64,000 nucleotides of DNA from Gemmatimonadales bacterium (GCA_020344755.1 CP070829.1:327323-391322), one strand, 5' to 3'. Shown: positions 35,201 through 44,033, numbered from the stretch's first letter. The notes: generated from the sequence alone by a model not told the origin. Numbers and translations: made by a program.

Positions 35201-35878
35201 CAGACCGTAGTACTTGAGCTTCTGCAGGTCCACATCGACCTGCACCTCCCGCTCGAGACCGCCACGGACATCGACCCTGAGGATCTCCGGCACGGCTTCG
35301 AGCCGGTCCTGGAGCTCCTCGGCGATCTCCTTCAGGCGCACCAGCCCGTACTCCCCCGAGAGGTTGACCTGTAGGATGGGAACCTCGGAGAAGTTGAACT
35401 CGACGATGGAAGGGTCCTCGGCGTCCGGGGGCAGCTCCGGGCGCGCCAGGTCCACCTTCTCCCGCACCCGTGCGAGCGCGTCCTCCAGGTCCACGGTCGT
35501 CTCGAACTCCGCCATGACGCTGGAGAAGCCTTCCGTGGACGTGGACGAGAGCTCCTTGACGTCCCCGATGGTGGACAACTCGTCCTCCAGGGGTCGGGTG
35601 ACCAGCGTCTCCATGTCCGCCGGTGAGACACCTGGATACGCGGTGTTCACGGCGATCATGGGGAGTTCCACCTCGGGCATGGACTCCTTGGGCGTGGTGA
35701 GGTAGGCCTGGATCCCCATCACGGTGAGGATGACGAGAAGGACCTTCACACTGGTGGCATGGTCCACGGCGAAGGAGGTCGGCGCGAACTCCTTGAAGCG
35801 AGCGAGGTAGGCGCGGTCGTCCGCGCGCTCCTCGATCGGCGACTCCTGCTCCGCCCCCCGTTGTCGTCTGTCGCTCAT
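32285..35878 (-). CDS. RND-family efflux transporter permease (AcrB/HAE1 type)
   Basis: This is a roughly 1197-residue inner-membrane proton-driven pump. It shows the two-fold RND layout: a first membrane helix (VKVLLVILTVMGIQAYLTTPKES), a porter domain, membrane helices with LALGMLVDNAIVVVENIYR (motif A with the proton-relay aspartate), a second porter domain, and the second copy with GIVVNNAIVLIDYID. It is longer than AcrB because of an extra loop and a charged C-terminal tail. Start: GTG at 35881 or the adjacent ATG at 35878, both behind GGGGAGG. It overlaps the adaptor stop. It forms a tripartite pump with the next two genes. Confidence 0.95.
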   Translation of the reverse strand: MSDRRQRGAEQESPIEERADDRAYLARFKEFAPTSFAVDHATSVKVLLVILTVMGIQAYLTTPKESMPEVELPMIAVNTAYPGVSPADMETLVTRPLEDELSTIGDVKELSSTSTEGFSSVMAEFETTVDLEDALARVREKVDLARPELPPDAEDPSIVEFNFSEVPILQVNLSGEYGLVRLKEIAEELQDRLEAVPEILRVDVRGGLEREVQVDVDLQKLKYYGLALTDVTDAVSRENVNVPGGSIDVGRSKYLVRIDGEFDDPSVIEDLVITNDWNRPVYVRDLATVDFGFAERESYARLDGVDVVTLDVIKRSGRNIIQTSDAVKGVLAEMQPLFPPTTVAKITSDQSEDIRKMVSSLENNIVSGLILIVGVLLFFLGLTNSFFVGISIPASMLLSFVVLKALGTTMNMVVLFSLILALGMLVDNAIVVVENIYRYMEEGWDRKLAAKKATGEVAMPVVAATLTTLAAFAPLLFWPGMTGEFMGYLPTTLIVTLSSSLFVALVIVPSLCGSFMRLESGPRKGLTRVARWTLMAAGVLALLVLVRVNPLTAGLLVLSALLVWALFHFALTRFTHFFQARVVPAIVHTYEGQIRWALEHRGAILGMTVLSFVVTAALFGRFNHGVEFFPEDIPPKQVFVDVETPVGTRADATNELVERLEAELRAVPGRSDWKSRVAAAGSGGGNAITGAMGQGGPSGPDRGRISLSFVDFQDQEFDVFETLAWMQDRVGNDIAGAEVTVEGLQEGVAGGPAVNVEIVGEDPDVLKRLSDEAILTLQNHPVFVRMVGLESDLDAARPELSVIVDREKAALYDLSTLDVGQAVRGAIQGVEAAKFRTGNDEFDIVVRLAPRYRQELDQLANLTVVAEGGQQIPLSSVASWRVGEGYGTIRRKDQTRMATVSADAAAGVNSNALLVETREALADFAASLPPGYTIQYTGQQEDQAEAQEFLTSAFLVALFLIGFILVSQFNSVVKPIIILTSVLMSTVGVLLGLMIFRMPFGIIMTGVGIISLAGIVVNNAIVLIDYIDILRTRDGMNRREALVQGGKTRFRPVVLTAATTALGLVPLAVGLNFDFFGLYASLAPELYWGGEQAAWWGPMAVAVIAGIIFATFLTLVLVPVMYSLVDDMSEFFRRHFTHSGEDGVVGEGYTAAGGDDPESAESGTESAPPARPPRKRKTVAALRSSLSPGGGPELQPE

Positions 35879-36981
35879 CACCTCCCCTCCACCACGCGGA
35901 TCCGGTCGCCGTCGGCCACGCTCTTCTGCCCCAGGACGATCAGGCGATCGCCCTTCTCCAGACCCGTGGTCACGACGACCTGGTTCGCGGCCGACGGACC
36001 GAGCTCCACGGCGCGCGCCCGGGCCATGGCCTGGTCCCCCTCACCTTCCGCCACGAACACGATGTACCCTTCCGTCGTCCGGACCAGGGCGTCCTGGGGG
36101 ACCACCACGGCCTCTTCCAACGCTCGCCGCTGCAGCGAGACGTCGGCCACCATCTCGGGCTTGATCCGACCCTCCCGGTTGGGAAGACGAATCTCCACCG
36201 GGAAAGTGCGGTTGCGCGGGTCCACGGCCACCCCGACGAATCCGATGCGCCCCTCCACCCCCGATTCGGGAAGCACGTCGAAGGTGATTCGGACCGGCGA
36301 GCCCACCGCCACGTCCGGAGCGTACCGTTCCGGGACACCCGCGGAGACCTTGACCGGATAAATGTCCACGATGCGGAACGCCGGGCTCCCGGGGGCCAGG
36401 AGGGATCCCACCTCCACCATGCGATCCTCCAGGATTCCTTCGACCGGTGCCCGGATCACCGTCCGTGCGAGCCGCTCCTCCAGCATCCGGAGGTTCGCCT
36501 CGGACTGCTCCGCGGCGAAGCGAGCCTCCAGGTAGGCGAGCTCGGCCCCAACCCCCTGCTCTTCCCAGAGCCGCTTCCGCCGCTCCCAGGTCTCACGGGC
36601 CAACTCCGCCGCGGCGCGGGCCTGGTCCACCTGGGCCTGCAGGACCGCCGCATCCATGCGAAGCAGGGGCTGTCCTTCCTGCACCCACACGCCCTTGGTC
36701 GCCAGGATCTCCTGGACCGTCCCACCTTCCTCGGCAGAGACGGTCACGTCCCGGTTGGCCCGGACCACGCCGGTGAGGAAGATCTCTTCGACGAAGCGGC
36801 GCGGTTCCACCGGTTCCACGGCGACATTGATGATCCGAGCGAACGCGGATCCGCCTCCGTCCGTCTGTCCTGCGTCGCCGGCCTCGGCGTCTCCGCAAGC
36901 TCCCAGCGCCAAAGCCAGCGCACCGGCCAGCCAGAGTCGACGCCCATTTCTATGTTCAAATGTCATGATTGTCTCATTCAT
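35878..36981 (-). CDS. RND efflux periplasmic adaptor lipoprotein
   Basis: This is a roughly 367-residue membrane-fusion protein. A lipobox ALGAC anchors it to the inner membrane. The lipoyl half-motifs EEGGTVQEILATKGVWVQEGQPLLRMD and VIRAPVEGILEDRMVEVG flank a short helical hairpin, then beta-barrel and membrane-proximal domains. Three starts are possible: GTG at 37008 (GTGA overlap with the tolC-type stop), ATG at 36981 (GGAG upstream) and ATG at 36966 (cleanest signal peptide). I list 36981. Confidence 0.92.
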   Translation of the reverse strand: MNETIMTFEHRNGRRLWLAGALALALGACGDAEAGDAGQTDGGGSAFARIINVAVEPVEPRRFVEEIFLTGVVRANRDVTVSAEEGGTVQEILATKGVWVQEGQPLLRMDAAVLQAQVDQARAAAELARETWERRKRLWEEQGVGAELAYLEARFAAEQSEANLRMLEERLARTVIRAPVEGILEDRMVEVGSLLAPGSPAFRIVDIYPVKVSAGVPERYAPDVAVGSPVRITFDVLPESGVEGRIGFVGVAVDPRNRTFPVEIRLPNREGRIKPEMVADVSLQRRALEEAVVVPQDALVRTTEGYIVFVAEGEGDQAMARARAVELGPSAANQVVVTTGLEKGDRLIVLGQKSVADGDRIRVVEGR

Positions 36982-37004
36982 CCCAGAATCCGCTCCGCCC
37001 GCCC

Positions 37005-38495
37005 TCACAATCCCGTCCCCGTCAGGGGAACCCGCCCCACCGCTGCGTCCAGACGCGCCCGGGCCACCAGGTAGTCGTAGACGGCCTGCGCGTAGTTGAA
37101 CTCACTCTCCCGCAGCGCCACCTCCGCATCGGTGAGCTCCAATTGGCTCCCGAGGCCCTCGACGTATTGTGCTCGGGCGATCTCGAAGCCGGCCTGGGCC
37201 TGCTCCACGGCAAGGCCCTGTCCCTCGGCCCGGAGGAGAGCCTCCTCGACCTGTTCCATGATGTTGCGGACCTCGGTGGCGGCCTGGCTTCGTGCCAATG
37301 CCGTCTGGGTCGCCGCCTGCTGCAGGACCGCCCGACTCTGGTCCACCCGCGCGTCACGCTGGAATCCCTGGAAAAGGGGCAGCGTCAGCTGGATTCCCGC
37401 CAGGCGGCTGTACGCCCGCGGCTGACCGAAGAAGTCCGGACGACCGTTCTGCTGGGCGTTGATGCCATAGGTCCCGAAAAGTGAGACCTTGGGAAGATAC
37501 TCCACCTGCTGCAGCCGCAGCTCCGTGCGACGGAGGTCCTCGTTGGCCTCCAGCTGCCGCACATCGGAGCGGCGCGTCAGCGCGGTCCGGACCAGGGTGT
37601 CCGGGTCCACACCGGGCGTCACGCCGGCGAGGGCCAGAATGGCCTGGTTGTCCGCGGAGTTCTGCTCCGGGTTCCGGAGGTTCATCTCCGAGAGGGCCCC
37701 CGCGAGCTCCAGGGTCTCGGCCTCGCCGTCGGAGAGATCGAGCTCTACGCCCAGGGACCGCTTGCCCTGCACCACGGCGTTCTCGGCTCGCCGAAGGTTG
37801 GGCAGGAGGTTCGCACGCTCCACGCGAAGCCGGAGCACGTCGTAGTCCGACGCCAACCCGGCCTGGTTGAGGGCTTCGGTCTCCGCCAGGCTCTCCTCCA
37901 CCCGACGAAGGGAGTTCCGCAGGAGGCGGAGCTGTTCCTGGCCCAGGAGGAGCTGGTAGTAGGCCGTGCGCACACGGGTCACCACCTCCTGGACCTGCCC
38001 CCGGACCACTTCTTCCTGGAGGGCCCGGAACCGCCCGGCCGCGCCGACACCGATGAAGGCGGCGGCGTTGAAGAGTGGCTGCTCCAGGTTCAGGGAGAGC
38101 GCCCAGAGGTTGTCCGCCCCGAACCGCACCGGCACCAACTCGTCGGGATCGGCCGTGGGATCGAAAATGTTCGCCGGCAGGAAGTTCACCGCCGCCGCGA
38201 TGTTCCGCGTGTAGCTCGTGGTGAGGTCCAGGGAGGGAAAGACGCTCCCCCACGCCTCGGACACCCGCTCATTCGCCTCGTCCAGGGCGAACCGAGCCGC
38301 CTGGAGCTGGGCGTTCCGCTCCACCGCCCTGGTGACCGCTCCCTCCAGGGTCAGCATCCGCGGTCCGCTCTCGACTCCCCTCGCCTGCTGCCCCGGCAGC
38401 GGGGCCCAGGTGAGCAGGATCCCGAGCAGCGCGACCGTACCCGACCGCGCCAACATCCGGCGCCCTTGGCCGGACCACCCCATATATCGCTTCAT
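37005..38495 (-). CDS. TolC-family outer-membrane efflux protein (second copy)
   Basis: This is a roughly 496-residue channel protein with a signal peptide ending near PLPGQQ and two long-helix outer-membrane efflux repeats (LTLEGAVTRAVERNAQLQAARFALDEANERV in the first, typical of the family). The ATG at 38495 is chosen because GGAGAGG is about nine bases upstream; the ATG nine bases earlier directly abuts that site. It serves the RND pump with the overlapping adaptor gene. The order TetR-TolC-adaptor-RND is a common regulated efflux layout. Confidence 0.92.
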   Translation of the reverse strand: MKRYMGWSGQGRRMLARSGTVALLGILLTWAPLPGQQARGVESGPRMLTLEGAVTRAVERNAQLQAARFALDEANERVSEAWGSVFPSLDLTTSYTRNIAAAVNFLPANIFDPTADPDELVPVRFGADNLWALSLNLEQPLFNAAAFIGVGAAGRFRALQEEVVRGQVQEVVTRVRTAYYQLLLGQEQLRLLRNSLRRVEESLAETEALNQAGLASDYDVLRLRVERANLLPNLRRAENAVVQGKRSLGVELDLSDGEAETLELAGALSEMNLRNPEQNSADNQAILALAGVTPGVDPDTLVRTALTRRSDVRQLEANEDLRRTELRLQQVEYLPKVSLFGTYGINAQQNGRPDFFGQPRAYSRLAGIQLTLPLFQGFQRDARVDQSRAVLQQAATQTALARSQAATEVRNIMEQVEEALLRAEGQGLAVEQAQAGFEIARAQYVEGLGSQLELTDAEVALRESEFNYAQAVYDYLVARARLDAAVGRVPLTGTGL

Positions 38496-38530
38496 CGGAG
38501 CCATCCTCTCCGCTTCCCGTTCTCCCTACC

Positions 38531-39187
38531 TCACACCGCCGCCGCTTCCGAGGCCCGCTCGGGAGACCGGATCCGAATCGCATCCAGGACCGCCGGCGTG
38601 CCCACCCCCTCCAGGAGGCGCATCCCGGACTCCTGGAAGAAGACGCGGAACTGCTCCTCGCTCATGACGCCGCTCCCCTCCATGAGTCGGCCCCTCCAGA
38701 ACAGGATGAGGAGGCCGTGCGCGTGGGCCCACATGGTCACGGAGACCCGCTCAGGATCCCCCACCCGGAGGAGCCCGGCGTCCATGCACTCCCGGACCCG
38801 GTCATGCCAGAACTGGCCGATGGCGCACCCCAGGGCCTCCACATCCTCCGGGAGGTCCGTCATCCCGGCGGCCTCGGGTGCCCCGTAGATGAACTCGTAG
38901 AGGCGGGGGTTCTCCAGGGCGAAATCCAGGTACCCCTGGGAGGCCAACTCGAGACGCTTCAGGGGCGTGCCGCCCATCAGCCCGCGGTAGAGGTACTGGG
39001 CAAACCGCTCATATCCCTGAGCCATCACCTCGTGGAGCAGGCGCTCCTTGCTCTCGTAGTACTTGTAGAGCGCAGGCGCGGTGACACCCACGGCACGGGC
39101 GAGCTTGCGCATGGAGAAGCCGTCGGTCCCGTCCCGGAGGAAGAGATCGCAGGCTTCGGCGAGGATTCGTTCACGCTGTTCAGACAT
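38531..39187 (-). CDS. TetR/AcrR-family repressor of the RND operon
   Basis: This 218-residue regulator has an N-terminal helix-turn-helix (about 8-55: ILAEACDLFLRDGTDGFSMRKLARAVGVTAPALYKYYESKE is the family pattern, shown here only by its landmarks FSMRKLA and ALYKYY). A divergent helical ligand domain follows. It probably represses the efflux operon that follows 36 bases later and itself. The ATG at 39187 is chosen because a good promoter ends right before it; the longer frame to 39223 would place codons inside the promoter. No Shine-Dalgarno precedes it, which fits a leaderless mRNA. Confidence 0.93.
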   Translation of the reverse strand: MSEQRERILAEACDLFLRDGTDGFSMRKLARAVGVTAPALYKYYESKERLLHEVMAQGYERFAQYLYRGLMGGTPLKRLELASQGYLDFALENPRLYEFIYGAPEAAGMTDLPEDVEALGCAIGQFWHDRVRECMDAGLLRVGDPERVSVTMWAHAHGLLILFWRGRLMEGSGVMSEEQFRVFFQESGMRLLEGVGTPAVLDAIRIRSPERASEAAAV

Positions 39188-39196
39188 GGTGAACAG
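39176..39196. promoter_or_regulatory. Candidate TetR operator overlapping the start codon
   Basis: Perfect 7-base arms CTGTTCA (39176-39182) and TGAACAG (39190-39196) are separated by seven bases and span the ATG and predicted transcription start. A shorter near-palindrome TGAACA-G-TGTAAA (39190-39202) overlaps it. Either would suit autorepression by the adjacent TetR protein. Confidence 0.55.
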
Positions 39197-39223
39197 TGTA
39201 AACCAATCGCCCTCCGAGTTCAA
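39195..39223 (-). promoter_or_regulatory. Promoter of the TetR-RND operon
   Basis: On the minus strand TTGAAC (39223-39218), exactly 17 bases, then TACACT (39200-39195): four of six matches in each box. The expected start point (about 39188) coincides with the ATG at 39187, predicting a leaderless transcript. Confidence 0.55.
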
Positions 39224-39354
39224 TGGATGAAGCTGTCAAAAAGGGAAAACGCCGTTTAGTGAAAAAACGTGCGAGCCCCCAGAGGGCGGTCGCGAATGCG
39301 GGTACCGGCGACTCCCAGTGGTGCCCTCCGCCCCCCGCCCTCCACCCCCCGGCT

Positions 39355-41259
39355 TCAGTGGCCGGGGGTGACCCAGGCTCGCACGACGTGATCCTCGGGC
39401 CCCAGGGCGTCCACGACCTCGAGTCCATCCACCACCCAGCCGAATGCCGTGTAGCCGCCGTCCAGGTGCGGCTGGGGCGAGTGGGTGACGAAGTACTGCG
39501 ACGTTTCGGTGTCCTTCCCGGCGCTGGCCATGCCCAGCACTCCCCGGAGGTAGGGGATCCGCGTGAACTCGCTCCGAAGGGTGAAGGGAGCCGGGTCCCG
39601 GCCTCCAGCGAGGGTGACGTCTCCGCCTTGCACGACGAAGTTCGGCACCACCCGGTGGAACGGTACGCCATCGTACCGCCCCTCCTCCGCCAGGAGGGTG
39701 ATCCCGTCCACCGTCAGAGGCGCCTCCTCGGTGCGCAGGGCGAGAACGACGGTCCCCCGATTCGTCTCGAGGTGGAGCCGGGGCTCCGGTCCGAGCCGAC
39801 GGAGGCGTTCCCAGTCGACGGTCCGATAGGGCCGGCGAGCCCGGGTCCGCACCGGGGCGGCCTCCTCGCGGGTCGCCTCCAGGTCGGCCACCACCTCGCC
39901 CCCTCCCAACGGCAGGAAGAGGCTGTCCCGCAGGAGTTCCAGTGCCGGCCGGCTCACCTCGTCAAAACCGCTCCGGGCCAAGTCGGCAAACAGCCGGAAG
40001 AAGACGGGGCGCGCCACCTCGAATCCACGGGAGAAGCCCCAACGTCTCTCCAGGGACTCCACGGCGTTCACGGCCGCTCGCCGGGACCCGCCAGCAGCCG
40101 CTTCTCCCAAGAGCTCCGCACCCCGCTGCCCCTCCAGGGCCGCGGCGCCTCTCACCCCGGCAAGGAGCACCGCCTCCTCCTGCAGGTCGGGCCGTAGGAA
40201 CCACTCCTCCACGGGCTCCTGGATCCCCGCCGTCCCCAGGATCTCCAGGATCCCGCCGTTCACAGCGAGGTCGTCGGGATGACGGTCCAGGTGGTCGCGG
40301 AGGAACTCCACCACGGGCCGCGACGGTGGAGCCTGGCCCAGCATCTGGACCGCGAGAAGCCGGACGTGGACCGATGGATCGTCCAGCGCCCCGGCCACCG
40401 CACCCAGGGGCACCGCGGCGTCCATACCGCCGAGGGCTTCCATGGCCGCGGCCCGAATCTCCCACCGGGCTCCGTTCTGCAGCCACCAGCGCTGCAACCC
40501 CCGGCTGAAGAGGTCCTGGGACCGGCCGAGCGCTCGGAGGAGGTGCACTGCGGCCCGATCCCCTGTCTGGTAGCCGGTGAGCGCAATGCGGAGGGCGGGA
40601 CGGTGGGCCCGCCAGGTTCGGGGATCCGGGTGACGCGCGAAGGCGTACCCGGCCCACCACCTCACCTCGGGATCGGGATGGGTGAGGTCCTCCGCAAGGC
40701 GTGCCCACATCTCTTCCTCGCCCGCTCCGGAGAGCACGCAACGGGCCATCGCAAGGTCCACGGCCGCACGCCACTCGGGATCCACGACCTGGAAGAGGCG
40801 GTCCCCCGCCGCCGGCTCGCAACGCTTCCCCACCGCCTCCAATTGGGTCCGGAGGGCGTATTCGTTCCACTCCACCTTCAGGGCGTTGAAGAGGGGGGTA
40901 GACAGCCCTTCCATGGGGAGCTGGCCCAGGGCGAACGCGGCATCCGCCCGAACCCGGGGATCCAGGTCCAGCAGGAGTTCCAGCAGCCGGGAAGCCGCCG
41001 CTGTATCCTGGACCGAGCCGAGAGCGAAGGCGGCCCGTGCCCGCACGGTGGCGTCCTCGTGGTCGAGGTACCGGAGGAGCGCTGCCCCGTCCCGCTGCTC
41101 CTGCAGATCCACGATCCGTTGGAGATCGGGCCTGGCCAGGAGCCCGTCCGCCGGTCGTGCGGAGGGTGCCATGTCCGACCCGGGTCGCGCGTCTGGGGGA
41201 GCGCAGGACCCGAGCACCAGAGCCACCCCCAACAGGCAGAACGTGCTCAGGGCCCTCAT
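39355..41259 (-). CDS. HEAT-repeat lipoprotein with C-terminal cyclophilin domain
   Basis: This 634-residue protein starts with a lipoprotein signal (LGSC, C19). Residues about 45-460 are HEAT repeats (ATVRARAAFALGSV, PRVRADAAFALGQL, PEVRWWAGYAFAR, VHVRLLAVQMLGQ). The last 155 residues or so form a cyclophilin-type peptidyl-prolyl isomerase: LHLETNRGTVVLAL, YDGVPFHRVVPNFVVQGGD with the catalytic arginine, and YFVTHSPQPHLDGGYTAFG. It is likely a membrane-tethered periplasmic chaperone that holds clients on the solenoid. The ATG overlaps the stop of the M1-type peptidase gene (ATGA). Confidence 0.9.
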   Translation of the reverse strand: MRALSTFCLLGVALVLGSCAPPDARPGSDMAPSARPADGLLARPDLQRIVDLQEQRDGAALLRYLDHEDATVRARAAFALGSVQDTAAASRLLELLLDLDPRVRADAAFALGQLPMEGLSTPLFNALKVEWNEYALRTQLEAVGKRCEPAAGDRLFQVVDPEWRAAVDLAMARCVLSGAGEEEMWARLAEDLTHPDPEVRWWAGYAFARHPDPRTWRAHRPALRIALTGYQTGDRAAVHLLRALGRSQDLFSRGLQRWWLQNGARWEIRAAAMEALGGMDAAVPLGAVAGALDDPSVHVRLLAVQMLGQAPPSRPVVEFLRDHLDRHPDDLAVNGGILEILGTAGIQEPVEEWFLRPDLQEEAVLLAGVRGAAALEGQRGAELLGEAAAGGSRRAAVNAVESLERRWGFSRGFEVARPVFFRLFADLARSGFDEVSRPALELLRDSLFLPLGGGEVVADLEATREEAAPVRTRARRPYRTVDWERLRRLGPEPRLHLETNRGTVVLALRTEEAPLTVDGITLLAEEGRYDGVPFHRVVPNFVVQGGDVTLAGGRDPAPFTLRSEFTRIPYLRGVLGMASAGKDTETSQYFVTHSPQPHLDGGYTAFGWVVDGLEVVDALGPEDHVVRAWVTPGH

Positions 41260-43922
41260 GGCCACACCTCCCACGCCGGGGCGGAATTCGCCCCGTGGAC
41301 GATCCGGACCGCCCGGCGTACGCCATCGTACTCCTGGAGGATCTTGCCGCGCAGGCGATGGGGGTACTGGGGCCGCGACTCGAGGAACTCGGCGACCAAG
41401 GCTACCACCTCCGGTGAATTGTGATTCCCCAACAGGGCGCCAAGCCAGCGCCCGGGGAAGAAGATGTCTCCCGTCCGCTGGATCTCCTCCACCAGCGCCA
41501 GCCCGGCCTCCACCAGCCCCGCCCCATGGGCACGCCGCAGGGGATGCTGCAGATAGCCCAGACCCGACAGGACCCAGGGCTCCCGGTCCCGGTTCGCGTC
41601 GTCCGCCAGGCTCTCGAAGAAGGCCTCTCGCACGCGGGGATCGGCGGAGAGTGAGGGGCGCACGAACTGGAAGCGGGCTCGGCGGTCCGGGTTCTGGATC
41701 CGGTCGAACTGGGCATCGAGAAGGGCCCCGGCGCCCGGGACTTCCCGCACCGCCAGCGCCTCGACCAGGGCGATCTCCTGGCTCTCGGAAAGGGGCACGT
41801 CCGGAACCCGCTCCTCCCGCGCCCAGATGCGCCGAAGGCGTGCCACGGCTCCAGGGGTGAGAGCGACGCCCCGGTAGGCGCTGAAGAACGACGCCTTCAG
41901 CGTCGCAGTCGGGGCGGAGGTCACGCCACGCCACATCGCCTCCTCCACCTCCGCAGCCCTTTGATTGCGGACCTCGTCCGGCAGGAGGTCCCAGTAGATG
42001 GTGCCCACGAGCCCCAGGAGCTGGCCCACGAGAATCTCGTCCCGCTCTTCGTCCAGAGCGGCCAGGGCCAGGTCGAGGACCGCACCGGGAACGACCCGCT
42101 CCTCCAGCATGTGGTCCTGGAGGACGAGCCACGCGGCACCTCGCAGGGAGGGGTCGTCCAGCTCCTGGATGTCCAACGCCAGTGCTTCCAGCGCGTCACC
42201 CTCAAGCAGGAACATGCCGTACTCGATACCCGCGCCCATGGGGAGCACCCACTCCGGGCGCTCTCGGCCGGTCCACGCCTCCGCCACCACCTCGGTCTCG
42301 TGCAACCGAACGGTGCTCCGCTCGAGCCCACCGGGCCACGACGCGACCAACTCCAGAGACTGTGGCCAGATCCGCTCCCGGCCCCAGGGGTCCTCCTGCC
42401 GGAGAAGGACCCGTCCCCCTTCTTCTCCTCCGTCCTCGATCGCCACGTGGATGGTGGGACGTCCCGGTTCCTCCACCCAGACGCGGCTCCACGCGGCCAG
42501 GTCCTCGTCAGAGAGCCGATCCAGGATGGTGATCAGGTCCGGCCAGGTGGCGTTTCCATAGAGATGGCTGGAGAGGTATTCCCGCATCCCATCCCGGAAG
42601 GTGTCCTCCCCTACCGTGCGCTCGAGGTGGGCCATGACCACCGGAGCCTTCTGGTAGATGATCGCGCCGTAGAGGGTCCCGGCCTCGCGGAGGTTTTCGA
42701 GGGGCTGCCGGACGGCATTGGCGCCTGGCGTCCGGTCGACACCGTAAGCGGACGGGTGATGGGCCATCAGGAACCGGAGCTTGTGATCCACCTCGGGGAA
42801 TGAGGGATGCACGATCTTGGCTGCCATGAAGTTGGCGAAGACTTCCTTCGTCCACACGTCGTCGAACCACCGCATGGTCACGAGGTCCCCGAACCACATG
42901 TGGGCGGTCTCGTGGGCGATCAGGCTCGCGCGACCCAGGTAGTTGGCCTGCGTCGCCGACTCGTCCAGCATGAGGGAGGATTGCCGATAGAAGATGGAGC
43001 CCGGGTGCTCCATCCCGCCGTACTGGAAGGGCGGAAGGAGCACGAAGTCGAACTTCTGGAAGGGATAGTCCAGCCCGGTGTAGTCCTCGAGCCAGTCCAC
43101 CGCGGTCTGGTGGAGGTCGAAGATCTGCTCCCGGTTTCTGTCCACCGCGGCGGCGTCCGTCTCCCGATGGTACATCGTGAAGAGGAAGCGTCCGCGCCGG
43201 GCCATCTCCACCTGGAATCGCCCTGCGGCGAAGGCCATGAGATAGGTGGGAATGGGTCGGCTGGCCCGGAATGAATAGGTCCTCCGCTCCGGGGAGGGCA
43301 CCACTTCCACCATCTCCCGGTGCACGCCCTCTCCCGCCAGGTCGGCCGGGATCTCCGGCTGGTTCTCCCCGGGCCCGTTCGCCACCGCCACCCAGCCTGC
43401 GGGGACAGCGAGCTCCCAGGACACGCGCGCCTTCAGGTCGGGCTGGTCGAACACCGGTAGCGAGAAGTGGGCGCGGTCCGGCACGAAGAGGGTGTAGAGG
43501 AATTCGTCGGACCGGTTCAGCGCCTCGTCCCCTGCCAGGTAGGCCAGCTCCACGCGGTTCTCTCCCCGCCGAAGGCTCGCCGCGGGTATCACCACATGGT
43601 CGGCCTCGCTCGTCCACTCCACCTTGGATTCGTTGACCACGACCCGCTGCACCCGCTGGGCGGGATCCTTGAAGTCCACCACAAGGGGATGCCGGTCCCG
43701 GTCCTCCCACTGGAAGGTGATGACCGTGTTGCCCTGGATCGGATCGGATCGATCCTCGGGAATGTCCAGAGCGATCCGGTATCGGACCTCCGACAGCGTT
43801 TGGGCCCGGTGCTCCGCCAGGGCGAGCGGCACCCCCAGCTCCACGGGGGGAGGAGGGGCGTCGGTGCAGGCCTGGAACAAGGCCACCAGGGCAAGGAGGC
43901 GGCCAATTCGACGGATGCGCAT
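41256..43922 (-). CDS. M1-family (aminopeptidase N-like) zinc metallopeptidase, exported
   Basis: This 888-residue protein has a hydrophobic signal ending at a cysteine (FQAC, C19; a loose lipobox). The M1 fold is clear: a beta N-domain, substrate loop GGMEH at 302-306 (normally GAMEN), zinc site H337-E338-TA-H341 and third ligand E360 in WTKEVFANF. A long helical C-terminal domain follows. The tail after about residue 600 resembles ARM/HEAT helices of ERAP-type members. It probably trims periplasmic peptides. The MEN-to-MEH change may alter N-terminal amine recognition. It is co-translated with the HEAT-cyclophilin gene. Confidence 0.9.
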   Translation of the reverse strand: MRIRRIGRLLALVALFQACTDAPPPPVELGVPLALAEHRAQTLSEVRYRIALDIPEDRSDPIQGNTVITFQWEDRDRHPLVVDFKDPAQRVQRVVVNESKVEWTSEADHVVIPAASLRRGENRVELAYLAGDEALNRSDEFLYTLFVPDRAHFSLPVFDQPDLKARVSWELAVPAGWVAVANGPGENQPEIPADLAGEGVHREMVEVVPSPERRTYSFRASRPIPTYLMAFAAGRFQVEMARRGRFLFTMYHRETDAAAVDRNREQIFDLHQTAVDWLEDYTGLDYPFQKFDFVLLPPFQYGGMEHPGSIFYRQSSLMLDESATQANYLGRASLIAHETAHMWFGDLVTMRWFDDVWTKEVFANFMAAKIVHPSFPEVDHKLRFLMAHHPSAYGVDRTPGANAVRQPLENLREAGTLYGAIIYQKAPVVMAHLERTVGEDTFRDGMREYLSSHLYGNATWPDLITILDRLSDEDLAAWSRVWVEEPGRPTIHVAIEDGGEEGGRVLLRQEDPWGRERIWPQSLELVASWPGGLERSTVRLHETEVVAEAWTGRERPEWVLPMGAGIEYGMFLLEGDALEALALDIQELDDPSLRGAAWLVLQDHMLEERVVPGAVLDLALAALDEERDEILVGQLLGLVGTIYWDLLPDEVRNQRAAEVEEAMWRGVTSAPTATLKASFFSAYRGVALTPGAVARLRRIWAREERVPDVPLSESQEIALVEALAVREVPGAGALLDAQFDRIQNPDRRARFQFVRPSLSADPRVREAFFESLADDANRDREPWVLSGLGYLQHPLRRAHGAGLVEAGLALVEEIQRTGDIFFPGRWLGALLGNHNSPEVVALVAEFLESRPQYPHRLRGKILQEYDGVRRAVRIVHGANSAPAWEVWP

Positions 43923-44033
43923 GTGAATCCTGGGGTGTGGTCCTCGGGACCGGCCCGCAGTGGCGGGCCGAACCGGTCCGGAACGATGACCACCCGGGAA
44001 GGCCAAGTAAAGCGCCCAAACCCGCGGACGTGC

